DNA from: Anaerococcus nagyae
GTDB taxonomy: Bacteria > Bacillota > Clostridia > Tissierellales > Peptoniphilaceae
Length of the DNA: 61,124 nt
NCBI RefSeq assembly: GCF_017874535.1
Contig: NZ_JAGGLS010000011.1
Coordinates: forward strand, 1-61,124
Direction of reading: 5' to 3'
Part shown: one piece after another, positions 39,539 through 48,688 of the stretch
How positions within the stretch are numbered: position 1 is the stretch's first letter
How the letters are laid out: every line of letters begins with the position of its first letter
Position numbers and translations under genes: made by a program
Notes under the pieces: generated by a model
The model's database searches: none
Told to the model about the DNA's origin: nothing
What the model saw: the letters and a program-made list of their open reading frames with translations, nothing else

Positions 39539-40471
39539 ATGATTTATACAGTAACACTAAATCCTTCATTAGATTTATTTACAGAACTTGATAATCTAGT
39601 TTTAGGTGAACGCAATAGAATCCAAAGCGAAAGAACATTGCCAGGCGGAAAGGCTATAAATGTCTCAAGAGTACTAGCTGCTCTTAGAATTCCAACAGTA
39701 GCTACAGGTTTTGTAGGAGGATTTCAAGGTCAATTTATAAAAAAATGGCTTCAAGATGAAGATATCACTACAGACTTTGTAGAAATGAAAGGTGTAAATA
39801 GGACAAACATTAAAATTTTTGAAAATAATAGAGAAACAATGATCAACTTCCCTGGACCTAAAATAAGTGCAGAAGAAATTGACGAATTACTCTACTATCT
39901 TTCAAGAGTCCGTGAAGGAGACACTATAATATTTGGTGGATCTGTACCTCCTATGGAAGAAAATATGGATGAGGATATATATGACAGGCTATTATCTGTA
40001 GCCCGTGGTAACAAAGCTGATTTTGTAGCCGATGTTCCTAGTCAATATCTATTAAATATGGTTAAGGAAAAGCCTTTATTAATAAAACCAAATGGCGAAG
40101 ATATATCTAAAATATTTAATGTAGAAATAAATGATAAATATGACTATATCCCTTATGGCAAAAAGTTAAGAGAAATGGGTGCTAAGAATGTTATAATTTC
40201 TTATGGTGCTCAAGGTTCTATGCTCTTTACAGAAGATAAGGTCTATGCTTCAAACGAAATAGATGATGGTAGAGAGATTATAAATACTGTAGCTTGTCGC
40301 GATTCAATGATTGCAGGTTTCCTTGGAAATATGGTAAAGGATAATGACCCAGTAGAATCTTATAAGCTTGCAATAGCAGCTGCCTCAGCAACAGCAAGAG
40401 TCTTAGATCTACCAACCCATGATCAAATCTTGGAAATGTTTGACTTAGTAGAAATTGAAGAAATTGAATAA
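39539..40471 (+). CDS. PfkB family sugar-phosphate kinase (1-phosphofructokinase / tagatose-6-phosphate kinase-like)
   Basis: 310 residues. N-terminal MIYTVTLNPSLDLFTEL and PGGKAINVSRVLAAL match the FruK/LacC branch, which phosphorylates fructose 1-phosphate or tagatose 6-phosphate. Near residue 260 the anion-hole motif, normally GAGDS or GCGDS, reads ACRDS: the catalytic Asp remains but both glycines are replaced. Activity or specificity may differ. Normal SD AAGGAG; last gene of the ddl-murF operon, followed by a terminator. No fructose PTS is adjacent. Confidence 0.8.
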   Translation: MIYTVTLNPSLDLFTELDNLVLGERNRIQSERTLPGGKAINVSRVLAALRIPTVATGFVGGFQGQFIKKWLQDEDITTDFVEMKGVNRTNIKIFENNRETMINFPGPKISAEEIDELLYYLSRVREGDTIIFGGSVPPMEENMDEDIYDRLLSVARGNKADFVADVPSQYLLNMVKEKPLLIKPNGEDISKIFNVEINDKYDYIPYGKKLREMGAKNVIISYGAQGSMLFTEDKVYASNEIDDGREIINTVACRDSMIAGFLGNMVKDNDPVESYKLAIAAASATARVLDLPTHDQILEMFDLVEIEEIE

Positions 40472-40474
40472 TAA

Positions 40475-40511
40475 AAAAAAGCGAGAAATCTAAAAAACTT
40501 CTCGCTTTTTT
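40475..40511 (+). terminator. Terminator of the ddl-murF-pfkB operon
   Basis: AAGCGAGAA/TTCTCGCTT stem with 11-base loop, followed by TTTTTT. It also faces the convergent small gene at 40513. Confidence 0.85.
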
Positions 40512-40512
40512 A

Positions 40513-40815
40513 TTATTTTGTTTTTATGTATTTTCTTATTAAATATATAAAATAAATTATCATAGCAAATGTAACCATTCCTGCTATTACTCTTCTAGTT
40601 AGTCCAACTTCTGTTGCTAAAATACTATAAATAGAAAGAGATACTATAGCTATTAAAGATACAATTATTACTATTGCTCTACTTATATTTCGCACTTTTG
40701 GTGTAGTCTTTGTATCTTCTGCTTTATTTATAGCAAGATTAAAATACTTCATAGCAAGCATGGCTATAATAAAATACAAAATATTTTCAAAAAAAATCCA
40801 TAAAAATCCTTTCAA
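40513..40815 (-). CDS. Small membrane protein, function unknown
   Basis: 100 residues with three hydrophobic segments (about 5-25, 44-66, 74-92) and a Lys-rich C-terminus. The first usable start is TTG at 40813-40815 and has no SD; AAAGGA lies just after it, and an in-frame TTG at codon 13 is an alternative. It lies directly after the uridine phosphorylase terminator, so expression may depend on readthrough. No family recognised. Confidence 0.45.
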   Translation of the reverse strand: MKGFLWIFFENILYFIIAMLAMKYFNLAINKAEDTKTTPKVRNISRAIVIIVSLIAIVSLSIYSILATEVGLTRRVIAGMVTFAMIIYFIYLIRKYIKTK

Positions 40816-40816
40816 A

Positions 40817-40860
40817 AAAAGCTAGATTTAGTATATAAATTTTTATACTAGCTAGCTTTT
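40817..40860 (-). terminator. Terminator of the GntR-ABC-deaminase-phosphorylase gene group
   Basis: AAAGCTAG...TAGTATA pairs with TATACTA...CTAGCTTT, followed on the minus strand by TTTTTTTG. Starts 6 bases past the uridine phosphorylase stop. Confidence 0.7.
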
Positions 40861-40865
40861 ACTTC

Positions 40866-41633
40866 TTATTTATCTTTTTCAATCAATTCTCTAAGAGCTT
40901 CCACAGCTACTTTAATAGCCATCTCTGTATCGTGAACTACAGGATTTTCAAGTCCTTTCTTTTCTCTTTCTTGATTAGCCACTACTAAAAAGCATGAGCC
41001 ACATCTTACATTTAGATAATTGGCTATTGTAAATATAGCTGCAGATTCCATTTCACTAGCCAACGTTCCAAGCTTTAGCCAAGCATTCCATCTATTTTCT
41101 AGTTCATATGAAACAGGCATCCTTTCTGCTTCATGTTGACCATAGAATGAATCCTTGCATTGAACTACACCTATATGGCTCTTAAGATTTAATTTATTTG
41201 ATGCACTTTTTAAAGCACTTGTTACTTCGAAATTGCTTACCGCTGGAAATTCTATAGGAGCGTACTCACGACTAGTACCTTCTGCTCTTATAGCTGCATT
41301 AGCTATAACAACTTCCCCACTTTTTATATTTTCTTGCATGCCACCACATGTTCCTATCCTAATAAATGTATGAGCACCTATTTTTGTAAGTTCCTCCATG
41401 GCTATTGCAGCTGATGGACCACCAATTCCTGTTGAAGTCACAGAAACTTTTACACCCTCAAGATTTCCAGTATATGTCACATACTCCCTATTATCTCCTA
41501 CAAGCTTTGCATCATCAAAATATGCCGCTATCTTCTCACACCTTTTAGGATCTCCTGGAAGTATTACATATTTACCTATATCCTCTTCACTCACATCTAT
41601 ATGATATTGCTTATTGTCTTCACTATATTTCAT
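40866..41633 (-). CDS. udp: Uridine phosphorylase
   Basis: 255 residues. Phosphorolysis of uridine to uracil and ribose 1-phosphate. N-terminal [20 protein letters not shown] (phosphate-binding GDP motif), RIGTCGGMQ near 95, then [20 protein letters not shown] and [10 protein letters not shown] (ribose-binding Met-Glu). The KDSFYGQ motif favours uridine over purine nucleoside specificity. Preceded by the dCMP deaminase gene with a 17-base gap; together they form a pyrimidine nucleoside salvage pair. Confidence 0.88.
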   Translation of the reverse strand: MKYSEDNKQYHIDVSEEDIGKYVILPGDPKRCEKIAAYFDDAKLVGDNREYVTYTGNLEGVKVSVTSTGIGGPSAAIAMEELTKIGAHTFIRIGTCGGMQENIKSGEVVIANAAIRAEGTSREYAPIEFPAVSNFEVTSALKSASNKLNLKSHIGVVQCKDSFYGQHEAERMPVSYELENRWNAWLKLGTLASEMESAAIFTIANYLNVRCGSCFLVVANQEREKKGLENPVVHDTEMAIKVAVEALRELIEKDK

Positions 41634-41650
41634 AAATCTTCCTCTTAGGC

Positions 41651-42097
41651 TTAAATTTCCTCTTCTAATACAATTTGCTTATACTCTATATTATTGCGTT
41701 TTAAAAGTTCTAGGGCATATTCATCTACTCTATAAGCCTCTTTGTAATAAATCTTACTAATTCCAGCTTGGATCAAGCTTTTTGTACAGTTTAAGCACGG
41801 AAAATGAGTTACATAGCAAATACAGCCTTTTACAGAAATACCTTCCTTTGCACAATATAACAGTGCATTCATCTCTGCATGAATTGTAGCTATGCAATGG
41901 CCATCACGCATAGTATGACCTATTTCATCACAATGAGGATTGCCTTTTATAGAACCATTATACCCAGTTGTAACGATTCTATTATCATCATTTACAATAA
42001 CACATCCCACATAGGCCCTATCACATGTACCTCTTTGTGAAACTGTTATAGCAAGTTTCATAAAATATTCATCCCAAGTCAATCGGTCTTTAGCCAT
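41651..42097 (-). CDS. dCMP deaminase (cytidine/deoxycytidylate deaminase family)
   Basis: 148 residues. Zinc-dependent deaminase: HAEMNALL gives the His and proton-shuttle Glu, PCLNC gives the two Cys ligands. Overall pattern ([28 protein letters not shown]) is that of dCMP deaminases such as ComEB, which feed dUMP to thymidylate synthesis. A normal SD precedes it. It lies 12 bases after the ABC permease and 17 bases before udp. Confidence 0.9.
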   Translation of the reverse strand: MAKDRLTWDEYFMKLAITVSQRGTCDRAYVGCVIVNDDNRIVTTGYNGSIKGNPHCDEIGHTMRDGHCIATIHAEMNALLYCAKEGISVKGCICYVTHFPCLNCTKSLIQAGISKIYYKEAYRVDEYALELLKRNNIEYKQIVLEEEI

Positions 42098-42109
42098 AAA
42101 TCCTCCCTA

Positions 42110-43345
42110 TTAAAATTTAAGTCTTATCTTAAATAGGATATCAAATAGTTTTGTTCCAATCAATAGACCAAGAGCATATATGATTAAGTTTATAATGACA
42201 ATATCGTTGTTCATTAAAGTACCTGATAATATCACATAAAAAAGTGCAGCAAAGCTAAAACTAGCAAGTATTTTTGTATATTTTTCTATGGGTTTAGAAA
42301 TAATCATATATCCAGACTTTTCTGCACTTATCTTTTGATTTACTATATATGATAATATAGCAATAAGTAATGCCATTACTAAAAAGCCAACTATATAAAT
42401 ATATTCAAATTGAAAATTTATTAAAGTTATAAAAGGTTTAAAAAACTCTGGTAAACTATCCTTAAATCTACTATAAGAAGTATCGAAGCTATACATATTA
42501 TCTGGTGAAAATATAGATATTATAGATCTTATATTTTGTACTATTAAATCTATACCACCAACGGTTATAATTCCTAAACCTATATGTCCTAAAAAATTAC
42601 CTGCTATCATTCCTGTAGATACTGACAAAATGCTTGCCCCAAACGTTAAAAGTACCAGCTTAAATATTGGACTTAAAATATTGGTAATATCCGCTATAGA
42701 TGAGAATGCTGAGCTTTTTAATATCATAGTACTTATTAATAAATTAATTAATAAGACTGCAAGTCCAAATAAAAATGCTATTAAAGATTTCATCCATACT
42801 TCATCTTGCTTTTTCCATGGGAACATGCTTGTAAATTCATAATATGGTAATGATTGCTCTAAAGAAGTTATTAAAAAAGCCAGTCCTAGCACAAAAAATA
42901 TTATAGGAGCAAGCAAATTATTCATATAATAATCTTTAATTCCATCATTCGATATAAAATCCACTGTATCTATATAATTTTGTATTGGCTTAAGTAATTC
43001 AAAATCATTACCATAATCATTATTTGCATTTGAATCTTCAAAATCATAATATGATTCAGTTTCTGAATATTTAGTGTATTTAAGTTTATATTTACTTGTA
43101 TATTTCTTAGATATTTCTTCGGCCTTATCCATATAAGCTTTATTCAATTGTTTATCAGCTGATGGTGCACAAACACCTACTTTTTTAGCCATAGTTTCTA
43201 CAGACTTACTAAAGTATTCTTCCTTAGATTCTATCTGGCTACTTGCGTTAATACTATTAAGTAAAACAGTTAGTAAGGCTAATAGGATAATCCATATAGA
43301 AAATCTTTTCCAGATAATTTTAAATAATTTTTTTATATCAGTCAT
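42110..43345 (-). CDS. ABC-2 type transporter permease
   Basis: 411 residues. One N-terminal hydrophobic segment (about 13-30), an outside loop of about 110 residues (Lys/Tyr-rich), then five or more segments from 145 on. It resembles the permeases paired with YtrA-type GntR regulators. It overlaps the ATPase gene by 8 bases. Substrate unknown; such systems are often linked to cell-envelope stress or antimicrobial peptides. Confidence 0.8.
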   Translation of the reverse strand: MTDIKKLFKIIWKRFSIWIILLALLTVLLNSINASSQIESKEEYFSKSVETMAKKVGVCAPSADKQLNKAYMDKAEEISKKYTSKYKLKYTKYSETESYYDFEDSNANNDYGNDFELLKPIQNYIDTVDFISNDGIKDYYMNNLLAPIIFFVLGLAFLITSLEQSLPYYEFTSMFPWKKQDEVWMKSLIAFLFGLAVLLINLLISTMILKSSAFSSIADITNILSPIFKLVLLTFGASILSVSTGMIAGNFLGHIGLGIITVGGIDLIVQNIRSIISIFSPDNMYSFDTSYSRFKDSLPEFFKPFITLINFQFEYIYIVGFLVMALLIAILSYIVNQKISAEKSGYMIISKPIEKYTKILASFSFAALFYVILSGTLMNNDIVIINLIIYALGLLIGTKLFDILFKIRLKF

Positions 43346-44207
43346 TATGTCCGCCTTCCTCTAAATAGAAATAATCTTCTAATCTTATATCTAAACTATC
43401 GTATTGAATAACTTGATCCTTATTTAATAAGCTAGTTAAGCTTTCATCATCTATGTCAGCTAGAATTGTATAGACTCTTCCTATGTGAGAAATGATTACA
43501 GACTTATCTTTAATATCACTTGGTAATTCATCCTTTACAACAATTTGAATTTTTTTGATATCTCTTGACCCTTCTTCGTTTGTCACAGATAATTTTCCTT
43601 CTTTTGATAAATAATAAATACTATCACAAATACCGGATAGCTCACTTAGTTCGTGACTTGATGAAAATACAGCACATCCCTTATCTCTAGCATCTAATAA
43701 ATATTCTATAATATGTCTTTTATTTAGAACATCCATTCCATCTAGTATCTCATCGGTAAGTATTACCTCTGCATTTGTTGCAATAACTGTTATAAGACCT
43801 AATAAGTTCTTTTCTCCTTTAGAAAGATTTCTTATAGTCTGATTTGTATCTAAATTATTTTTTTTGATCTCGTCAATAAAAAACTTATAATCAAATTTTG
43901 GGTAAATAATCTTATAATAATCTGGAATTTCTTTTATTTTATCATAGTTAAAATAATCAAATCTATCCGGTAAATAAGCTATATGCTCTATAGTTTTAGG
44001 ATTTACATTTAATGAATTGCCTGCTATTTTAAATTTGCCACTATCAGCATTATAAATACCAGCTAATATTTTAAGTAAAGTAGTCTTCCCAGATCCATTA
44101 CGACCCACTAGACCTGTAATATTTCCTTCTTTTAACTCTAGACTTACATTATCTAGTACCTTACTATTAGAAAAAGATTTATTTATGTTTATTGCTTCTA
44201 CTATCAT
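43338..44207 (-). CDS. ABC transporter ATP-binding protein
   Basis: 289 residues. Walker A GRNGSGKTT near 36, signature LSKGEKN near 130 (in place of LSGGQ), Walker B VILTDEILDGMD and the H-loop SSHE follow. The C-terminal 80 residues are not part of the ATPase core. The gene starts within the last 29 bases of the GntR gene and its stop overlaps the permease, so the three are one coupled unit. Confidence 0.92.
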   Translation of the reverse strand: MIVEAININKSFSNSKVLDNVSLELKEGNITGLVGRNGSGKTTLLKILAGIYNADSGKFKIAGNSLNVNPKTIEHIAYLPDRFDYFNYDKIKEIPDYYKIIYPKFDYKFFIDEIKKNNLDTNQTIRNLSKGEKNLLGLITVIATNAEVILTDEILDGMDVLNKRHIIEYLLDARDKGCAVFSSSHELSELSGICDSIYYLSKEGKLSVTNEEGSRDIKKIQIVVKDELPSDIKDKSVIISHIGRVYTILADIDDESLTSLLNKDQVIQYDSLDIRLEDYFYLEEGGHND

Positions 44208-44568
44208 CTAAATCACCTGACTTTTTATAAAGTGTTATTATTTCATCAAGACTTATGCCTAAATATCGTGCCTCTAGGAAATCATCTTCTAGTTTCTCCA
44301 TCATCTTATCTATCCTTTTGCTGATCTTGTTATCATCAAAAGATATAAATGTACCAATACCTGGTTTAGTTTCTATAATTCCTTGTCTATCCAACTCTTT
44401 AAATGCTTTTGAAACAGTTGCCTGATTTACCAAAAGTTCACGAGATAGCTCTCTAACCGATGGAAATCTATCTCCATTTCTAAAAAGACCCTTAGCTATA
44501 GCTAGCTTTGTCTGTTCTACAATTTGCATATAAAGTGGAGTTTCAGAATTAGGATTTAATTTAAACAC
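44179..44568 (-). CDS. GntR family transcriptional regulator, YtrA type
   Basis: 129 residues from the GTG at 44566-44568, chosen because AGGAGG lies 6-7 bases upstream and because it begins FKLNPNSETPLYMQIVEQ like other YtrA regulators. N-terminal winged HTH: GDRFPSVRELSRELLVNQAT then VSKAFKELDRQGIIETKPG. The short C-terminal helical tail (no ligand domain) is typical of YtrA proteins that repress their own ABC operon. An 8-bp inverted repeat at the promoter is the likely operator. Confidence 0.9.
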   Translation of the reverse strand: MFKLNPNSETPLYMQIVEQTKLAIAKGLFRNGDRFPSVRELSRELLVNQATVSKAFKELDRQGIIETKPGIGTFISFDDNKISKRIDKMMEKLEDDFLEARYLGISLDEIITLYKKSGDLDDSRSNKHK

Positions 44569-44581
44569 TGTGTACCTCCTG

Positions 44582-44612
44582 CATAGTGTTATGTGTTTCG
44601 CCATACACTATG
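44582..44612. promoter_or_regulatory. Operator-like inverted repeat for the GntR-ABC operon
   Basis: CATAGTGT (44582-44589) and ACACTATG (44605-44612) are exact complements 15 bases apart, placed at the predicted transcription start. YtrA-type regulators bind AGTGTA/TACACT-like half sites, so autoregulation is likely. Confidence 0.6.
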
Positions 44613-44617
44613 ATTAC

Positions 44618-44645
44618 ATTATAGCACTAGTTTACATTTTTTCAA
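44618..44645 (-). promoter_or_regulatory. Promoter of the GntR-ABC operon
   Basis: Minus strand: -35 TTGAAA (44640-44645), 16-base spacer, -10 TATAAT (44618-44623). Confidence 0.65.
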
Positions 44646-44653
44646 ATAAAAAA

Positions 44654-44669
44654 GAGCACATTTGTGCTC
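44654..44669 (-). terminator. Terminator of cls
   Basis: Perfect stem GAGCAC-ATTT-GTGCTC followed on the minus strand by TTTTTTATTTG, just past the cls stop. Confidence 0.8.
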
Positions 44670-44673
44670 AAAT

Positions 44674-46266
44674 TTAAAATAAAGTTGCAAACGGCTTAGC
44701 TAAAGCTCCAACAGCTTTGGTAACTATAGGCATATTTCTAACATCTTCCATAGTTACTGGGGTTGCTATATTAAAAAATACATCAAAATCATTTTTCATT
44801 TCCACTAGTGCCGTGGTATCTTTCATCCACACCCCACATTCAAAGTTAAGATATAAAGCTCTATAGTCTAAATTTATAGTCCCTACAAATCCATAGCTAT
44901 CATCTGATAGCCAAGTCTTAGAATGGGAAAATCCTGGAGTATATTCAAAAATCTTTATACCTGTTTCGATTAATATTTTATAGTGAGTTTTCGCCAAAGC
45001 AAAAGCAACCTTTTTATCTGGTATATGTGGTAGGCAAACTCTTACATCTACTCCCCTCTTAGAAGCATTTATAAAGGCATTAATGATTTCATCTTCCACT
45101 ATAAAATAAGGAGTCATTATATATACATAATCAGTTGCATTATTAAGCATCGAAATAATAGAATTTTTACCATAGTCTTCTAAATCCATAGGACTATCAG
45201 AAAATGGCATAGCAAGTCCCTTACCATCAAGGTCAGCTTTAATTGGTAAGTACCTTCCAAAGTCTTCTACTTCATCACTTATAGAATTCCACATTTGTAA
45301 AAACATTATAGTAAAAGTTTCTGTAGCTTGTCCTTTAAGACGAATACCACAATCTTTCCAGTGCCCAAATCTCTCAAAGACATTTATATACTCATCAGCA
45401 AGATTGATACCTCCTGTAAATGCATATTCGTTATCAATAATAAATATTTTCCTGTGGTCTCTATTATTATAGTAGGTAGATAAAATTGGAATCATTGGAG
45501 AAAATACTCTACAATCTATGCCTAAAGATTCCATCTCTTCGGGAAAATCTTTCTTAACTCTAGTCAATAAATTTGTACCATCTATAAGGAGCCTTACCTC
45601 TACACCCTCTTCTACTTTTTTAACTAATTCTTCTAAAACTGTTCCCCACATATATCCATAATCTATAATGAAAATTTCTATAAATATGAATTCTTTGGCG
45701 TTTTTTATAGATTCTAATATATCTGCAAATATATCCTCTCCAACTGGATAGTACTTAGTAGAAGTGTTTCTATGAACCACAAATCCACCCAGGTCATAAA
45801 AATAATTTAGTCTATTATATAAGCTTTTGTCCTCTTCTTTAAGCTCTTCAAGCAAAGTTACATCCTTAGTATGATATTTTCTAGAAGTTTTTTCTATATC
45901 CAATACTCTCCTTTGTTCTTTCTTATAGCCAACACTCAAGTGTGCTAATAAAAATACTCCTGTTCCAAACACAGGAAATATAGATATGAGAATAAACCAG
46001 GATAACTTGTAAGATGGGCTTATAGAACTTACATTTAGTATTATTAACATTATAATAAGTCCTAGAGCAGTATCTCCTCCAATAAGCAAACTAGGTTCTA
46101 GATCTATATATTTATAAAGATATATCAAAATACCAATTTGTAAAAGTATTAGGATTATAAACACTCCTAATCTAGAAAACAACATAGAAGCTAATGATTT
46201 TTTGGTTTTCTTTACATATTTATTGTTATTAACTTTTTCTATAATACGTGCATATTCCTTATCCAT
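44674..46266 (-). CDS. cls: Cardiolipin synthase
   Basis: 530 residues. Condenses two phosphatidylglycerols to cardiolipin at the membrane. Two N-terminal membrane segments (about 30-52, 60-82) and a third near 90-112 precede two HKD motifs: NRDHRKIFIIDNEYAFTGG near 265 and HSKTWLSDDSYGFVGTIN near 445. Length and order are those of Firmicute Cls. No SD precedes the ATG. The -10 TATAAT (46273-46278) ends 7 bases before it, so the mRNA probably starts at the ATG (leaderless). Confidence 0.92.
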   Translation of the reverse strand: MDKEYARIIEKVNNNKYVKKTKKSLASMLFSRLGVFIILILLQIGILIYLYKYIDLEPSLLIGGDTALGLIIMLIILNVSSISPSYKLSWFILISIFPVFGTGVFLLAHLSVGYKKEQRRVLDIEKTSRKYHTKDVTLLEELKEEDKSLYNRLNYFYDLGGFVVHRNTSTKYYPVGEDIFADILESIKNAKEFIFIEIFIIDYGYMWGTVLEELVKKVEEGVEVRLLIDGTNLLTRVKKDFPEEMESLGIDCRVFSPMIPILSTYYNNRDHRKIFIIDNEYAFTGGINLADEYINVFERFGHWKDCGIRLKGQATETFTIMFLQMWNSISDEVEDFGRYLPIKADLDGKGLAMPFSDSPMDLEDYGKNSIISMLNNATDYVYIMTPYFIVEDEIINAFINASKRGVDVRVCLPHIPDKKVAFALAKTHYKILIETGIKIFEYTPGFSHSKTWLSDDSYGFVGTINLDYRALYLNFECGVWMKDTTALVEMKNDFDVFFNIATPVTMEDVRNMPIVTKAVGALAKPFATLF

Positions 46267-46272
46267 ATTAAT

Positions 46273-46301
46273 ATTATAGCAAATTTTATACTTTTAGTTA
46301 A
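46273..46301 (-). promoter_or_regulatory. Promoter producing an apparently leaderless cls mRNA
   Basis: Minus strand: -35 TTAACT (46296-46301), 17-base spacer, -10 TATAAT (46273-46278). The predicted start site coincides with the A of the cls ATG (46266). Confidence 0.5.
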
Positions 46302-46329
46302 TTGACAAAAAAACTTTATTCAATATTAT
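46302..46329 (+). promoter_or_regulatory. Promoter of the pyridoxal-kinase-like gene
   Basis: -35 TTGACA (46302-46307), 16-base spacer, -10 TATTAT (46324-46329). It lies back to back with the cls promoter. Confidence 0.5.
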
Positions 46330-46349
46330 ATATAGTATCGAAGGAGTAA

Positions 46350-47111
46350 ATGATGAGTAATATTCTAGTTATAAATGATTTTGTCTCTAAGGGCAAAATG
46401 GCAGGTAATATGATGGAACCTGTCTTAACATATAAAGGCCATCAAACATTTTTTTTGCCTACAGCTTTAATTTCAAATGATTTTTCTGCTGGAAAGGTAG
46501 CAATCCTTGATGCTAGTTCTTATATCATGGATTGCTTTAAAGTATGGGATGAATTAGCTTTTAAGTTTGACTTGATATTCATTGGTTATATAGAAAATAA
46601 TATTCAAAAAAATTTAATAATTGATTATCTAGAAACTAGAACTAATAATCCACTAGTAATTCTAGATCCTATAATGGGCGATGATGGATCTTTGTATAAA
46701 GGCGTAGGAGAAGAGAAAATAGAAATTTATAAAGAAATACTGCCATACACAGATATTATTATGCCAAACTTTACTGAAGCCAACCTTTTATCTTTAGATA
46801 AACATAAAAATTTAATTAAAGATAATAAAAAATATATTATAACTAGTGTGTATGATAAAAGTGGATACTATACTCTAGGAGTTGATAAAGATTTACATAA
46901 ATCTTACTTTGAAAAGTTAGATTTAAATTATGCTGGAACGGGTGATCTGATGGATGCACTTTTTATTATATATTATTTAGAAAATAATTCTTTTAATAAA
47001 GCAATAGATTTGGCAGTAGATAAAATGAGTGAAATTTTGAAAATTCAAAAGAAACTTATTCCAGATTCTAATGAAATAATGATAGAAAGTTACTTATCTA
47101 TGCTAGATTAA
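46350..47111 (+). CDS. Pyridoxal/pyridoxamine kinase-like protein (PdxK/PdxY family)
   Basis: 253 residues, ribokinase-like fold. It starts with NILVINDFVSKGKMAGN (PdxK-type), then VILDPIMGDDGSLYKG near 108-123, IMPNFTEANLL near 138 and GTGDLMDALF near 200, the latter carrying the catalytic Asp. It would phosphorylate B6 vitamers to make PLP. SD AAGGAG. The ATG at 46353 (second Met) is nearly as good a start. MATE exporter follows after 10 bases. Confidence 0.8.
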   Translation: MMSNILVINDFVSKGKMAGNMMEPVLTYKGHQTFFLPTALISNDFSAGKVAILDASSYIMDCFKVWDELAFKFDLIFIGYIENNIQKNLIIDYLETRTNNPLVILDPIMGDDGSLYKGVGEEKIEIYKEILPYTDIIMPNFTEANLLSLDKHKNLIKDNKKYIITSVYDKSGYYTLGVDKDLHKSYFEKLDLNYAGTGDLMDALFIIYYLENNSFNKAIDLAVDKMSEILKIQKKLIPDSNEIMIESYLSMLD

Positions 47112-47121
47112 GGAGGAAAAT

Positions 47122-48462
47122 TTGCTTGATAAAAAATACTATAAAAGAGCTTTAATACTTGCTTGGCCAGCAGTTTTTGAATCATTTTTTATAGCATTAG
47201 CAGGGCTTATAGATACCTTTATGATTAGTGGTTTAGGGCCTTCTGCAGTTGCAGCTATAGGTCTTACAACCCAACCAAAATTTTTAGCGCTTACAGTATT
47301 TTTTGCAATAACAAGTGCCGTATCAGCACTTGTTGCTAGGCGACAGGGAGAGGGAAATAGAAAAAAAGCTAATCAAACTCTTGTCACTGCTATACTTATC
47401 TCCTTGATATTTGTTGTGATAACCACTGTTATAATGGTTGTTTTTGCAGACCCTATATTAAGATTTGCAGGTAGCTCAGATGAAACTCATGTTATGGCAA
47501 AAGAATATTTCGTTATAATAATGCTTGGAACTGTATTTAATGCCGTAGCTTGGTCTATAAATTCAGCTCACAGAGGCGCTGGAAATACTCAAATAGCATT
47601 TGTAACAAATCTTGTAGCCTCTATAGTAAATATTATATTTAACTATTTATTGATTCAAGGAAACTTAGGATTTCCTGCCCTAGGAACTAAGGGTGCTGCT
47701 ATAGCTACAGTGCTTGGTACTTTCGTTGAAACTATCATGTGTATTCATTCCTTGAAAAAACGTAAGAGCTACATTAGTATAAAAGAAATGAAAAAAGTTC
47801 CTATGAAAATCGATAAAACTATAAGTAAAGAAATTTCAAAATTAGGAACAAATATTTTTATAGAAATAATGTCTATGAGAATAGGATTTTTCATAACAGC
47901 AATAACGGCTGCAAAACTTGGTACAGATAATTTTGCCCTTCACAATGTAGGTATGAATTTATTATCACTTTCTTTCTCCTTTGGAGATGGTATGAGTGTC
48001 GCTGTTATTACTTTAACCGGTAATAGCCTAGGAGCTGGTAAAAAAGATGAAGCCATAGCCTATGGTAGGGTATGTCAGCAAATTGGACTTATTTTAAGTA
48101 TTATAATTTCTATAATATTCTTTGCATTTGGAAAAGGAATATTCTCCTTATTCTTTTCTAGCAAAGAATTAGTTGATAGAAGTTCAATCATCATAAAATA
48201 CTTAGGTATTATAGTATTAATGCAAATCTTGCAGGCAATACATGGCGGATCTTTAAGGGCAGCTGGTGATGTAAAATTCACGTTAGCTGTTGCTATAGTT
48301 TCAGTAACTATAATAAGATCCTTAGTAACAGTTCTAACTGTAAATATATTAAATCTAGGACTTGACGGTATTTGGATAGGAATTTTATCAGATCAAACTA
48401 GTAGACTCCTAGGTCTAAGATATAGATTTAAAAAGGGTAAATGGGTAGATTTAAAAATATAA
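47122..48462 (+). CDS. MATE family efflux transporter
   Basis: 446 residues, 12 hydrophobic segments in two MatE repeats (repeat 1 starts ALILAWPAVFESFFIALAG; repeat 2 near 235, ISKLGTNIFIEIMSMR). Drug or metabolite:cation antiporter; substrate unknown. Start is TTG at 47122 with AGGAGG 5 bases upstream; no ATG fits better. It sits 10 bases after the pdxK-like gene. Confidence 0.88.
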   Translation: MLDKKYYKRALILAWPAVFESFFIALAGLIDTFMISGLGPSAVAAIGLTTQPKFLALTVFFAITSAVSALVARRQGEGNRKKANQTLVTAILISLIFVVITTVIMVVFADPILRFAGSSDETHVMAKEYFVIIMLGTVFNAVAWSINSAHRGAGNTQIAFVTNLVASIVNIIFNYLLIQGNLGFPALGTKGAAIATVLGTFVETIMCIHSLKKRKSYISIKEMKKVPMKIDKTISKEISKLGTNIFIEIMSMRIGFFITAITAAKLGTDNFALHNVGMNLLSLSFSFGDGMSVAVITLTGNSLGAGKKDEAIAYGRVCQQIGLILSIIISIIFFAFGKGIFSLFFSSKELVDRSSIIIKYLGIIVLMQILQAIHGGSLRAAGDVKFTLAVAIVSVTIIRSLVTVLTVNILNLGLDGIWIGILSDQTSRLLGLRYRFKKGKWVDLKI

Positions 48463-48472
48463 GGAAAGGAAT

Positions 48473-48676
48473 ATGAAAAAAATAATAACTTTTATTTTCA
48501 TTACTCTAGCCTTAGTCGGATGTGAAAAAAAAGAAGAAGATATCCATCCTACTGAAACTAAGACTACCATAATTGAAATAGATAAAGATAAGTCTAATAT
48601 AGATAGTGAAAAAGAAGAATCAGAAGAAAATAATACTAGCGATGAGAATTATTTAAAAGATTCTAATACAAATTAG
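48473..48676 (+). CDS. Small lipoprotein, function unknown
   Basis: 67 residues. Signal peptide KKIITFIFITLALVG followed by Cys in the lipobox LVGC, so the mature protein is a lipid-anchored, strongly acidic, Glu/Asp/Lys/Asn-rich 51-residue tail with no fold evident. SD AAGGAA at 48463. Follows the MATE gene by 10 bases and is followed by a terminator. Confidence 0.6.
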   Translation: MKKIITFIFITLALVGCEKKEEDIHPTETKTTIIEIDKDKSNIDSEKEESEENNTSDENYLKDSNTN

Positions 48677-48688
48677 TATTTAGAACTA

